Shown here: positions 23,494-35,392 of the stretch, piece by piece
Position numbering within the stretch: the stretch's first letter is position 1
Layout of the letters: each line of letters opens with the position of its first letter
Source: Endocalyx cinctus
Lineage: Eukaryota > Ascomycota > Sordariomycetes > Amphisphaeriales > Apiosporaceae
Length of the DNA: 64,000 nucleotides
NCBI GenBank assembly: GCA_001600455.1
Contig: BCKC01000002.1
Span: forward strand, 186,001 to 250,000
Reading direction: 5' to 3'
Made by a program: the position numbers and the translations under genes
The notes under the pieces: generated by a model
The model's database searches: none
Told to the model about the DNA's origin: nothing
Seen by the model: the letters and a program-made list of their open reading frames with translations, nothing else

Positions 23494-26382
23494 ATGTGGA
23501 TCTTCAATGTAGTATCCGCACTGTGGTTATCGCACACCGTTACTGCAGCGTCGCTATCATCATCGACTGTTTCAAACGCATACTTCGTCGAGCTCCGTGG
23601 GAATTCGATTCTAGGTCGCGATACGGAACCGAAATCTCTCATTCGAAGAGCGGAGGAAGCCTCGATACCGCTCAGAGTTAGGCACGAGTTCAAAAATGCA
23701 GATTTATTCCACGGAATTTCCGTCTCGCTTACCGACGAAAGCGACGTTCAAAAGCTCCTCGAACTCCCGGAAGTTTCACGCGTCTTTCCTGTCCGGCGTT
23801 TCCTATCGCACGAGCCCCGCTCCAGCGTTACTCCGGTGAATATCACCAAAAGAGGCCATGAAACTCATAAGTTGGCTCGCGGCTCAGTTCAGCCACGCGA
23901 CTTGGAAGCGGTGGACTTCAACTCTCCCCATAGGATGACCGGCGTCGACCGCTTGCACCAGGAAGGAATATTAGGTGAAGGTGTCAAGATTGCATTTGTT
24001 GATTCCGGAGTTTACTATCTACACCCGGCACTAGGTGGATGCTTCGGTCCCGGGTGCAAGATCGAGTTCGGCTATGATTTCGTCGGCGATCAATACGGCG
24101 ACACCACCTTCGACCCGGAACCGAAACCTGACCCTATGCCCAGCTGCTTCGAAGGTTTCCACGGAACCCATGTCGCAGGAATTGTTGGCATGGAAGTTCC
24201 CGCTAACTCAAGTACTTTCCCAGGCTTGGTCGGCGTGGCTCCGAAGGCTACCTTGGGCATGTACCGAACTTCCGGATGTTCGGGCTTCTCCACCGACGAC
24301 GTTGTCCTGGCCGCTCTGCAGCGGGCAGTGGAAGAGGGCGTCGACGTGTTGAGCCTTTCCATCGGAGAGTACGGCAAATGGTCGGGATATCCCGACAGTC
24401 CCCTCCCCGCGGCGGTTGCCGCCGTGAAGCAGAAAGGGATTGCCGTGATTGCCGCGGGCGGGAACTCGGAAGCTACGGGGTTTCCTTTCGCCACCGATCT
24501 TCCGGCGAATTCGATCGACGCCCTCGCGGTGGCGTCGATAGAGAACGTGGAGTTTCCCACCTATCCGGTCGTTGATTCCAACGGGGACGCGTGGCGATAC
24601 GGGGCGTTGTACCCCTTTGACGCGGGAGAATACCCCGTCGCTTGGGCGGACCGAAACCAGAGCGATTACGAATTTGGGTGCGCATCATCTGATTACCCTC
24701 CCGCCGAGGGTCTATCGAGGCCCGTGTCGGAATACGTCGTAGCCGTGAGGCGGGGTGCCTCCTGCTCGCCTACCCAGATTCAAGCGGCTGCTATGGCTGC
24801 TAATTATTCTCGTGTTATTACATATCCCGATCCTACCGTTGATGATATTTTCGTCGAAGGGTACGCTGTTCCGACTCCGACATTAACTCCGGTAGAATCT
24901 ATCTATACTTTTGGCAGCTCTATCGGAGACGTCATGTATAACGCTAGTCACGACGAGCAACCCTATTCGATCACGATTACGGGACAGTCCCCTCAATTGG
25001 TCCAGCAGCCCGGTGGTGGGCTACCTAACAACTTTAGCAGCATTGGTGAGTATCGTCATATACTGATATCCATGAGAAGACAAGAAAAGTACTAAGTGTT
25101 CCTAGGCCCTACCGTAGACTTTAAGCTAAAGCCACAAATTGCCGCTCCCGGGGGAATGATACTCTCCACTTTTCCGATAACCTCTAATAGTTCCGGTTAT
25201 GGTATTATCAGCGGAACGTCGATGGCTACCCCTTATCTAAGCGGTGTGTACGCTCTTATAAAATCGCAGCGTCCGTCGCTCTCGATCGATGAGGTATTCG
25301 CCTTAATACAGACCACGGCGAAGCCAGTTGGGGTGGCCGGGTTTGACGGCGTCTCGCCTACTCCGCAGCAGGGTGCCGGTTTGGTCCAAGCGCATCGCGC
25401 TATAGCTCAAGAATCCGTCATCTCGCCCGGCGAGTTCAATTTTCCGGGAACGGAAGATTTAGGTTCTACCACCGCCGAGCTTACCATCCGGAACCCCTCG
25501 GACCAGGAAGTTACTTACGAGATATCAAATGCGGCGGCCAATGGCATGGCTTACTATCCCGAGGGAGCTACCCGTCCAAATAGTACCGGCTACACTGATC
25601 CTAGGTACTTTGGAATGACGCCGCTTTCCTTCGCTGCCGAGGTCCAGTTCGATACTTCAAGTATAGTTATTCCCGCGGGCGACTCTCGGAACGTTTCCTT
25701 GAAAGTGTCACCCCCTAGTGGCATTGACCCTAATATAGTGCCAATCTACTCTGGGTTTGTTAAAATATTGTCTTCGGCTGGCGAAACTTTCTCTATCCCA
25801 TATATGGGCCCGGGATATAATTACACCGATGCACCTGCGATCGGCCTGAACCCCCTTACTCCCGCTCAAAAGGCCGACGCATTAACGCCGACCCGCGACG
25901 TCTTCTCCCTACCGCAGGTGTATAACATTAAAGACGCAGTAGACATGGGAGACTATCACTCATTCTCTTTCCAGGGGTCCGACTACCCGGTCGCCTATTT
26001 TACGATGGCTCAGCCACTTCAGTGGTACCGAATGGACATAGTGCGAGCGTCGACAAATTTCACGCCAACGTGGTACGGATATTCCCGCGACGTCGTTTTC
26101 GACAATTTGACGGATCCCGCCATGCCGGATAATGGCACGGTAGGCGGAGTGTCGCTCGTGGGTAATATCAAGGCGTACAACGGACGAGCGCCTCAAGTGA
26201 ACTATACAGAAGGATGGTACGCGCCCATCTTCGACGTGACGGGGACTAAGAGTCTAGGCTTGAAGAAGGGGTCTTATCGGATATTGCTGCGGTGGCTCAA
26301 ATTTTTCAAAAATGAGGACGAGCCTGCGGACTGGGAGAGTTGGATGAGTGGTGTAATTGATGTACCTGAAGATGTTTACTAA
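23494..26382 (+). CDS. secreted subtilisin-like serine protease (S8, multi-domain)
   Basis: Predicted 942-aa secreted endopeptidase. Exon 1 is 23494-25045, the intron is 25046-25105 (GTGAGT..CCTAG) and exon 2 is 25106-26382, joining SSI|GPTVDFK. A signal peptide (about 1-18) is followed by an I9-type inhibitory propeptide (AYFVELRGNS from residue 29). The catalytic triad is Asp170 in FVDSGV, His223 in GFHGTHVAGI and Ser556 in GTSMATP, with the oxyanion Asn in AAGGNSEATG. About 200 residues between the Asn and Ser blocks fit a PA-type insertion, as in the minor extracellular protease (Vpr) group. The C-terminal 350 residues look like Fn3-type beta domains with many N-glycosylation sites. It is longer than plain proteinase K-like enzymes but normal for this subgroup. 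Confidence 0.94.
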
Positions 26383-27093
26383 AGTAATACGTAGTAGAAC
26401 TATAATCTAATAAAGAAATCACCGAAGACGGTCTATATTTTCAATTTACCTATATGCGAGTTTTTTTGGTTGCCTTGAATCCATACTGCGCCACAAAGCC
26501 GGTAACTCACGCTGGGTTTCCTAGCTCACGATACTAAGAACCTTTGGAGCTATCGATCAACCTTTGTTGACCTACGGCCTTAAAGCCAAGTTGAAGATAT
26601 AACAGCGTGGAGCTTAATCGAAAAAAAAAAAAAAGAAAGAAAGAAATTGAGCTTAATATGCATATGTGCGAGTTATAGACATTTAAACCAAACATGTGAA
26701 GTGAGTAATCCCATGCAGTATCTTATTCACATAGTGTTAATGAAGTCTTAGTCTCAATAGACCTTAAAGACCACTACTAAAAATCGTGATAATGAGCCAT
26801 GCTATTCACTTAGCTTATACATAAACTAATAGTAAATAAAATCAAAATGTTGCTATGTTTTCCCTTTTCTCTGTTAATATTCTAAATCTTTTATATGAGC
26901 ATATATTTTCTCGTATCTTCACTTTTTCTTTACTCCTCTTCGCATATTCCATTTAGACTCATTACCTAAACACTTCATCAAATCCTCCATCTTGCTCACG
27001 GTCAACGCAGCAGCAATATAAACATTTACAAAGCTCCATTGCCCTTTCGACTTCATCTTATCTGTAATTACGACATCTCAATAACTATCAAGC
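26383..27093. other. intergenic / possible promoter
   Basis: AT-rich spacer with an A14-plus-GAAA run near 26622-26645. The final 200 bp become pyrimidine-rich, compatible with a promoter and leader for the small ORF that follows. Confidence 0.4.
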
Positions 27094-27591
27094 ATGTCAC
27101 TTGCCACAAAGACCATTATCAGACATATCATCAGCAAAAATTGGGCCCGAAGCTCATTACTAAGAAATCGTCACAGTTTTATACAGAAAGTGAAAACAGA
27201 AATCAAAAATGATCTCCGAGATTCAGGCACCGGGCTTGGTGTTGGTTTGATGGTATGGTTCTACCAGTCACGAAATTTACTCTCAGCGACCAATGTGGTG
27301 AAACCGACACAAGAGGAGAATACAGGGGAAAACACAGGAGAAGTTTTGGAGATATATAGTCCCCTGGAGGCGTATACAATACAGATATTTCCGAGTTGGG
27401 GGGCACGTAGTGAAGAGATTGATCCCAAGATTTTTTCACGAGTCAAAAAGCCACATGAAAACCTACCAAGATTGGTCGAGGCTTTACGGATTAATAAAGA
27501 TTGGTTGAAGTATGCCCTTAAGGAGCATGGTTGGACGTTTATCGAACTGAACTCTCGCATATGGAAAAACATGAAGGAGAGGTTTTGGTGA
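27094..27591 (+). CDS. orphan small protein, unrecognised
   Basis: ORF of 165 aa starting at ATG 27094 after a pyrimidine-rich stretch (about 26860-27090). I do not recognise it. The composition is protein-like and basic: an N-terminal amphipathic stretch rich in Ile/Arg/Lys (about 1-40), a short Gly/Val patch (GTGLGVGLMVW) at 46-56, an ENTGENTG repeat near 76-82, and a C-terminal part rich in Trp, Lys and Leu that could be helical. No signal peptide or clear TM segment. It may be a lineage-specific gene or a remnant; it could also continue through an unseen splice site. Low confidence that it is expressed. Confidence 0.4.
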   Translation: MSLATKTIIRHIISKNWARSSLLRNRHSFIQKVKTEIKNDLRDSGTGLGVGLMVWFYQSRNLLSATNVVKPTQEENTGENTGEVLEIYSPLEAYTIQIFPSWGARSEEIDPKIFSRVKKPHENLPRLVEALRINKDWLKYALKEHGWTFIELNSRIWKNMKERFW

Positions 27592-28567
27592 GATTGAAAG
27601 AGGGCTATATTGAAAATACCCGATCTATGTATGTATTTCGAATACTCGACGACTCAGATGGATCTTTGGTCGTGACATGGATAACCTTGAAAGGAAGCCG
27701 AGGCATACTAGAGTGCCGGAGTGGCTAGCTAAGTCGGAGATAGGATAAATCAATCATCGTAGGGCTGAATGACAAGGGGATAAATTTAAATTGAATCCAT
27801 GCCGATATCCGTTTAAGCCATTTCTATAATTACTTGGCCGATTAACCAAAGAAAATATATTCTTCTAATGGCTTATTATTATCGATAAGCCAATAACCGA
27901 TAACCTATCGGCCAATGTTAGTGATTCTACGGAGTAGAGTGCCGTTGAATGGTTTGATCATAGACTAGATCATACTGTACACTACCTACCGGGAGGTATG
28001 TCATACTACTTGGGATTGGCCGAAACTGTCACTGAAGAAAAACGAAACCATTTTTTATTCATTTCTCTTTTATAGCCACCATAATGTGACACGATGAGAT
28101 AGGAACTACCACGTAATTAGGCTGTGAGGTAGTGTCAATTGCTAAGTCAATTGCTAAGGACGCAATTCGTATAACCGTATGAGTACAGTACTATTAATGA
28201 CGAACGAGTACCCCACCTGCCTACCTGCCTACCTGCCCACCGCAAGTCTAGCGTGATTACCTACGGGTAGTCACCTTGTCCGAGTCACCGCAATTACTCA
28301 TCTCTACTGTATCTATGACTCTAAGTAGCCGATAACTTCAGTGAGCTTTTAGTACTTATAGATGGATCCATCAGTACGCAACCTCTGAGACTAGGATACT
28401 TCTACCAATTACTCTTCTTTTCCTCTGAACAGAAATAAATTACACCTTACTCATTCAACAATATCAATTGATCATTGAACTTATGAAAAAGTAATTCATC
28501 AATATAATCAATCTACTGGAGACTGAAGTATATCTTGCCCAATGATCACCCGAATACATCTACGAAC
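27592..28567. other. intergenic
   Basis: No gene seen. Contains a direct repeat of GTCAATTGCTAA (28135-28158), a TACGGAGTA motif (27928-27936) and about three CTGCCTAC units (28217-28240). Confidence 0.5.
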
Positions 28568-30732
28568 ATGACCAGCAAAGCTGCTACGAAACAGGCCCCC
28601 CACGAGCGTCGGAAAGGCGAGGCTGTATGTTACACTACATTTCATGCATATTGTCTCACCTGATCTTTCTCCAGCTGCGATACCCGTGGACTAATGAAAC
28701 AACAGGCGCTTAGTGACTTTGCCGAATTTGTCGAAAAACAGCAAGCCCTTCGATTTCCAGCTGGAAAGCCAACCTCGGCGACCAATGTCGAACATCACGA
28801 AGAGCTCGATATTCTCGACTCCCTAAACCTGAATGACTCCGAACCCAGAGCGCCCCTACGCGAACTATTGTTAGCCTCCGCCGACGATGACGAAGGCGGC
28901 CGAAGACTTTCCGAATACCTCGCCGCGAGACTCTCCGAAGGTCACGGGGAGGCAGTCTTCGATCTCGGTTTCGAGGATAATGGCGACTCGATGAAATTAA
29001 CTCCCGAAGAGTGGAAAACTTCTTTGGCTCGGTTGGAGGCGACCGCGAAGAAGTTGGGAGCGGATTGTAATGTTTTATTGACGAAAAACGTGGGTGGCGA
29101 TGTTGAAGCGGAGTCTAGTGCTGCGAAAAAGAACCCCAACGACCCAGATTGCCACGGGAGGGTAATGATGCGACGAGCTCCTCCGACGGCAGAAGACGTC
29201 ATAGAAACCAGAATAGCCGTGGTTGGAAATGGTAAGGCTACCGCTCTCGTCGAGCACAACCGGCGATTTCAACGAGAACTTGACGCTAACTAGTCATCTA
29301 GTTGATGCCGGTAAAAGCTCTATGTTGGGCGTATTGGTTAAAGGAGATCTCGACGACGGACGCGGCAAAGCTAGAGTTAACCTATTCCGACATAAGCACG
29401 AGATAGAGACTGGCCGAACCAGTTCTGTTGGGATGGAGATCATGGGGTTCGACACTGTGGGCAAAGTAGTTGTTTCCGATGTCCCTGGGAGTATGTCAAC
29501 TTTCCTATCCACCTCCAAGTCTCGCAAATAAGAGGCTTGGTAATATATATTCGCACGCTAACAACTCGACAGGAAAGCTATCGTGGGAAGAGATCGGCAA
29601 GCGTAGTGCAAAAGTTATAACTTTCACCGACTTAGCGGGTCATGAGAGATATCTAAAAACGACCGTGTTCGGAATGCTCTCTAGTAGTCCTAACTACTGC
29701 TTACTTATGGTTGCGGCCAACAATGGCTTGATCGGAATGAGTAAAGAGCACCTCGGCATCGCCTTGGCTTTGAATGTTCCTATTATGGTGGTTATCACCA
29801 AAATCGACATCTGCCCCCCTAATATTCTCGACGAGACGATCAAGCAGATCACGAAAATCCTCAAATCGGCCGGCGCTAGAAAGATGCCCATCTTCATCAA
29901 AACCAGGGAGGAGTGTATTAATACGGCCACTCAATTTGTCAGCCAGAGAATATGCCCAGTCTTCCAGGTATCCAACGTCACCGGTGAAAATCTCGATCTT
30001 GTGCGGACTTTCCTCAACATATTACCGCACCACGGTCGGTACGACTCGGATGCACCTTTTGAATTCCACATCAACGATACTTTTTCGGTGCCTTTCGTCG
30101 GAACGGTGATTAGTGGGATCGTGAAATCGGGGGTAGTGCACGTCGGAGATAATATTTTAGTCGGCCCCGATTCTCTCGGCCAATTCGCCCAGACCAGCAT
30201 CCGTTCGATCGAACGTAAACGTATAGGGGTCCCTGCCGCGTCCGCAGGTCAGTCCGCTAGTTTCGCACTTAAGAAAATGAGACGGAAAGACGTAAGAAAA
30301 GGGATGGTTGCATTACCAAAGATTGAAGGCCAACCCCCGCCAAAGGTCTACAGGGAATTCGTCGCCGAAGTTTTGATTTTATCTCATGCGACTACGATCA
30401 AGACCAAATATCAGGCCATGCTCCATGTGGGGTCAGTGGCACAAACCTGTGCCATTATCGATATAGATCGCCCGCTCATTCGCACGGGCGATCGGGCCAT
30501 TGTAGCGTTCCGTTTTGTCCAACGCCCGGAGTACATAGCCCCCGGCGACCGGTTATTATTTCGCGAGGGTCGTACCAAAGGTCTAGGGATAGTGAAATCT
30601 ATTGGGTACGATCCCATGCGACCCTTGATGCCAGCCCAGCCAGACGCGCAACTCCCTGACGATTCGAACGAGCCTTCGGAGGCTGCTGCCAAGGGCATTC
30701 AGAACGTGGCGGGAGTCAAGGTTGGCGCCTAG
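28568..30732 (+). CDS. GTPBP1/GTPBP2-like translational GTPase
   Basis: Predicted 643-aa GTPase of the eEF1A-related GTPBP1 family, linked in other eukaryotes to ribosome rescue and mRNA surveillance. Model: exons 28568-28624, 28706-29231, 29302-29490 and 29573-30732, all in phase. G motifs: G1 GNVDAGKS (residues 193-200, created only by splicing 29232-29301), G3 [10 protein letters not shown]4 TKID. The EF-Tu-like domains 2 and 3 follow ([30 protein letters not shown]). The N-terminus is odd. The acceptor ending at 28674 would give LRYPWTNE, which is conserved in relatives, but runs out of frame within four codons. I used the later acceptor CAACAG (ending 28705, with CTAAT upstream) because it keeps frame; starting at ATG 28694 is the other option. 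The core call is firm and the first about 25 residues are not. Confidence 0.9.
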
Positions 30733-33190
30733 GTTCAAGTACGCTCACTTGACTTTTCCCACGCGGCACAGGACCACGGAGATGGGCAATACAAAGTGTC
30801 ACGAATGATAATGAGTATTAATGCGGTGTTTGGTTTCATACGGCGGAGTTACGGCCTCTTTTTGGGCCGCGGATAAGTTCATGGTTGATGAAGGTGCTTA
30901 AACTCCGCCGACATGCATATATATATATATATACTTTGCAGTTTCACGGGGCCGGGGAAGGTTAATGGATGGTACGCATGTGTATGTATTTAACTGGAGT
31001 TGCGGGGGAGGCATGTTTTTTTTTTTTTTCGTTTGTGTTAATCGTACTACTGTAATAGGAATTCCACCTACTGTGTACTTCTGTGACGATAACAGCAACT
31101 ACCTAGCTGCGAGTAGATCTTTGCCCGCCCCTTTTATGGTTCACGTCTTGTTGAATTATGCATAGTATCCCTTCTCTCTCTGTCTCTCTCTGTCTCTCTC
31201 TGTCTCCCCTTACCTCTCTGTGTCAAGCGGGATAGGGACGTAGACGAAGCTAAGCGCAGATCTATGTACTATTAGAGACCATGTATCTTTCTTCAGAAAC
31301 TGGTGGTCGGTCTAGGGCCGTTGTTAACCCTCGGCGCTTTCGTGATTCCGCGCCTTAAAACTGGCTTATAATGAACATAGCCTCCTAAGTATGAAATGTC
31401 GAAAAGGTAAGTGAACGCTGTCCTATTATCTACAATAGTGTGAACGTACCTATAAATAAATATTTCAAAGGATTCTTGTTTGCGGAGTTCTTATACTACT
31501 TAAGATGTTACATCTTACGACCCGCGGACATGTCTATGAATAAGGCGTTACATGGGGTAACGGGAACAGGCGTAGTCACGATTTTCGGGGATTAGACTAC
31601 AACCCGATCCCGCTCACCCTCACCGGATCTCCAAAAAACCGCCGTGTAAAATTAGTTATCCCTTTTCCTTTTTTTTTTTTTTTTTTTTCCTTTCGATCTT
31701 CATCTCATATGCATATATCCTCGTGTCATAACTGACTCAATCCCATCTTCCTAATTGGTACATACCTCTTAACTACCAAAGTAGTACATACATAGTACTT
31801 CGGTCTTAGGTACTACGGTACGAAACTAGATAGACTTACTCGGAAACATTATCCATTCTTGAAGATATGTTATATCTCATATACTCCGTACATACGTACT
31901 AATTCTTATGCCCAATCATGATTTATTGTCATAATTTCCAAGGCTTACTTCATATTAAAAATCCCTCCCCGCATTGAATACGTACGTAATACAACGTAGA
32001 ATTAAAAGTAGCGTGGCCGTTTGAAAGAAGAAAAAGAAAAGAAAAAAAAGAACAGAAACGTCTCGGGCATTAGGTCTTTCTTAATTGGTAGTAATGCATC
32101 GTTTTAACACTCCACATAAGCGCTCATGCTACACCGTTATGTTAGTTATACACGGGTATCGAGATGCCGGAATGTTTATAATCTGATTAATACTTGCAGT
32201 GGATACCGTGTACTCTGTAAATCCTGGTGAGTGGAGGCAAGTAAATTTATCTTAAAACACATCACTATATACCGATCAATTATGGATATATACCAAAGTA
32301 CTCCGTACATTTACATTTACATACGTAGTATACAGATATATACAGATATATACACTATGTACGTTAAATCCGGTTTAACGTGGGTTCGCTCATCTGCCGT
32401 TCTCTGTCCTCCGCGCCAGTGTGCTTAAAAGTACACGTAGATGGCCATTGGTAATTTTGTATCCGCAAAGTTATGGCTTGTTTTTTTTTTCTGTCTCTCC
32501 ATACCAGTCTTTGGCATAAAAATTCCGCAGTTTTGCAAGGCCCCGGCGGATGGATTTGTAAACTCCGCAGGGTAAACTCTACATGTTATGATTCATGGTC
32601 CATCGGTACGCTGCCGGGATATCGTCTTAGCTGTTAAGACGGATCGAAGTCGGAGAGTTTTTCTTGTTTTTTTCTTATTTAATGATATCTCATCGTCAAT
32701 TACTATGACGAATCAAGACTGTGTTATTCTGCAGCCCAGGCAACGAATTCGTTCTTTAGATGCAACCTGGATTACTATCGGGTTAAACGAGCAGGGAAGA
32801 TGCATCGCAAAACATCTCTTTTTATGCTCGCTTCTTCGCTTCTTTCTCCACCTTTTGCTCGTACGGTACGGTACATCCGCTAAAGAACCGCAAATAATAT
32901 CCTGCCCTTTGCACATCCTTTTCCATCTTTTACTTAACCCTATAGGACTAGTGACGTTAGTCCAACTGATGAATTAATTATCCCCCCCCCCCATGTTGAT
33001 TGCTTTGATATAAAGTCTTCAAGGGGCCCATCCGTTCTGTAGCTTGTGTCAACTTGAACACAGAAACATATCCATCTTAATCCCCACGCTGAACTCGACG
33101 ATCTGAAGAAAAAAAGAAAACATAATCCATATTCGATACCACGGTAGAATAACCATATCAATATAACTTGTCCTTAACTCCACCATCATA
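30733..33190. other. intergenic, 2.5 kb
   Basis: No gene supported. Contains T runs (31017-31029, 31669-31688), a TGTCTCTCTC tandem (31172-31208) and two TACTCCGTA motifs (31882-31890, 32299-32307). Confidence 0.5.
31172..31208. repeat. TGTCTCTCTC tandem repeat
   Basis: About three and a half copies of a 10-bp pyrimidine unit, read directly. Confidence 0.85.
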
Positions 33191-35057
33191 ATGGCGCCTT
33201 TGCATCTAGGCAGCCCCGTAAACTTTGCCTTGATAGGCTTAGCCACAGTAAGTATATTTCATCTATTTTTCTGGCGTTCGGGACCAAGCGTTAGGAGGCT
33301 TCGCCGCGGGTTGTGATAACTCGTAACCGAGAAAAGCTAAACATTTCATTTATAGGGGATCACCTACTTGATAGCCTCCGCAATATATAATGTCTTCTTC
33401 CACCCGCTCCGTGAATATCCGGGTCCATTACTCTGGCGGGCCTCGCCCATCCCGCGCGCACTGCGCCTCGTCAAGGGCGACCTTCCGTTTCACGTCGCCG
33501 AGCTCTCCAAGAAGTACGGTTCCGTAGTTCGCATCACCCCGAACGAGCTCGCCTACGTCGACGCGCAGGCCTGGAAGGATATCTACGGCCACCGGACGCA
33601 CGGGGGGGCCGAGTTCCCCAAGTGGGACGGCATGTACCGGTCGCTGGACCACCTGCCGCGCAACCTGCTGACCGAGTCGCGCGAGGCCCACGGCCAGCAG
33701 CGGCGCACGCTCGCGCACGGGTTCTCGGAGAAGTCGATGCGCGCGCAGGAGCCCATCATCGGCGGCTACATCGACCTGCTGATCGAGCGGCTCCAGGAGA
33801 AGTGCCGGGGCGCGACCGCGACGCTGCCGATGCGCGACTGGTACAACTACACGACCTTCGACGTCATCGGCGACCTCGGCTTCGGCGCGCCCTTCGGCTG
33901 CCTCGACAAGAGCGACTACCACCCGTGGATCCGCCTCATCACCGAGAGCATCACGCAGGGCTCCGTCCTGATCTCGGTCAACCAGGTCCTCGGCAAGGCG
34001 CCCATCAACTTCGCCTGGCGCGCCGGGCTGCTCGCCGTGCGGAAGCATCAGAACATCGTGTCGGAGAAGCTCGCGGAGCGGATCGAGCTCGGCGGCGACA
34101 AGCGGCCGGACCTGATCGGCCCGCTGATCAACAAGAGCGCCGAGCTCGGGCTCGGGTTCGACAAGCTCGTCAACAACGCGAGCCTGCTCATCATCGCCGG
34201 TTCCGAGACGACGGCGACCCTGCTCACCGGCGTGACCTACCTGCTCACGACCAACCCGGACAAGCTGCGGCGCCTGGTCCGCGAGGTCCGCACCAGCTTC
34301 GCCGACGACAAGGAGATCACCCTCTTGTCGGTCAACAAGCTCTCGTACATGCTCGCCTGCCTGAACGAGGCCCTCCGCATCTACCCGCCCGTCGCTACCG
34401 GCATGGCTAGGATAGTTCCGGAAGGAGGCGCCATGATCTCGGGGAAGTTCGTGCCTCAGAATGTGAGTTTTTTTTTTTTTTTCTTTCTTTCTTCCTCTCT
34501 CTATTCCCGTTGATCCTTTCATTTTTACATCCTTACTCCCCCTCACTCTCTCCGTTTCAATGCGATATAAAGAATAAGCTGACAATACCCATAAAAAAAA
34601 AAAAAAAAAAGACCGTCGTAGCTGTCTGGCATTGGGCCATTAGCCATAGGGAGGAATACTGGACCGAGCCCGAGACGTTCGCGCCCGAGCGCTGGCAGGA
34701 CGACCCCAAGTACGCAAACGACGAGAAGGAGGCGATGCAGCCCTTCAGCGTTGGTCCTAGGAACTGTGTTGGTCGAAAGTAAGTTAACCCCTCTCTTCGT
34801 GTATTATCCTACCTTTTTGAGAGAGAGAGAGAGAAATAATGGGCTGACTTTGGATTAAAAAATAAATTAGCCTTGCCTACGCTGAAATGCGTCTTATCCT
34901 CGCCAGGATCATCTACAACTTCGATATGGAAATCGCGGACGATAGCCGGAACTGGCTGGTCGGCCAGAAGGCTTACACTATCTGGGACAAGCCACAGTTG
35001 AACGTGAAGCTGACGCCGGTCGTCAAGAGCGAGAAGGAGAAGGAAAGTTTGATTTAA
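33191..35057 (+). CDS. cytochrome P450 monooxygenase
   Basis: Predicted 505-aa microsomal P450. Exons are 33191-33247, 33356-34462, 34612-34778 and 34871-35057, all in phase. The N-terminal anchor spans the first two exons (NFALIGLAT|GITYLIASAIYNVFF), followed by HPLREYPGP. The oxygen-binding I-helix is visible as IAGSETTATL, the K-helix ExxR as EALR in CLNEALRIYPP, the PERF-like element as APERW, and the haem loop as FSVGPRNCVGRN with Cys440. These features match the CYP65/isotrichodermin-hydroxylase-like group of ascomycete secondary-metabolism P450s. Exon 2 is far more GC-rich than its surroundings. Intron 2 (34463-34611) has T15 near its donor and A18 directly before its acceptor. No cluster partner is adjacent, so the substrate is unknown. 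Confidence 0.93.
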
Positions 35058-35348
35058 AAATCGGGGGAAGGTTAAAAAGTTAGTTTTTAATCAGGAATTT
35101 TGAGGTATATATATATAGGGCAGATATATATACAAGGGGAAGAGAAAGTGGGATGTATATGCATGATATGGTGTTGGTTCTTAAATATATGGACCCGGCC
35201 TTCTTGGTTTTTACTATTTAAATAATTGCTTGGATCCTATCTTGGCAGGTCGGGGAGGATGAGGAAAGAGAAAGCGGAAGGACGTATATAGTTATAAGCT
35301 ATCACTTCTCCTACTTTTATAAGCGATGGACACTTTGTCTTAATTTGA

Positions 35349-35353
<5 letters not shown>

Positions 35354-35391
<38 letters not shown>
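35354..35391. repeat. (TA)n microsatellite
   Basis: About 19 uninterrupted TA units in the 3' region of the P450 gene. Confidence 0.9.

Positions 35392-35392
<1 letters not shown>

Noticed and set aside
33428..34585. 385-codon minus-strand ORF opposite the P450 gene
   Set aside because: Shadow of a GC-rich coding exon: low-complexity Arg/Glu/Leu/Val composition, no recognisable domain, while the plus strand has full P450 motifs.
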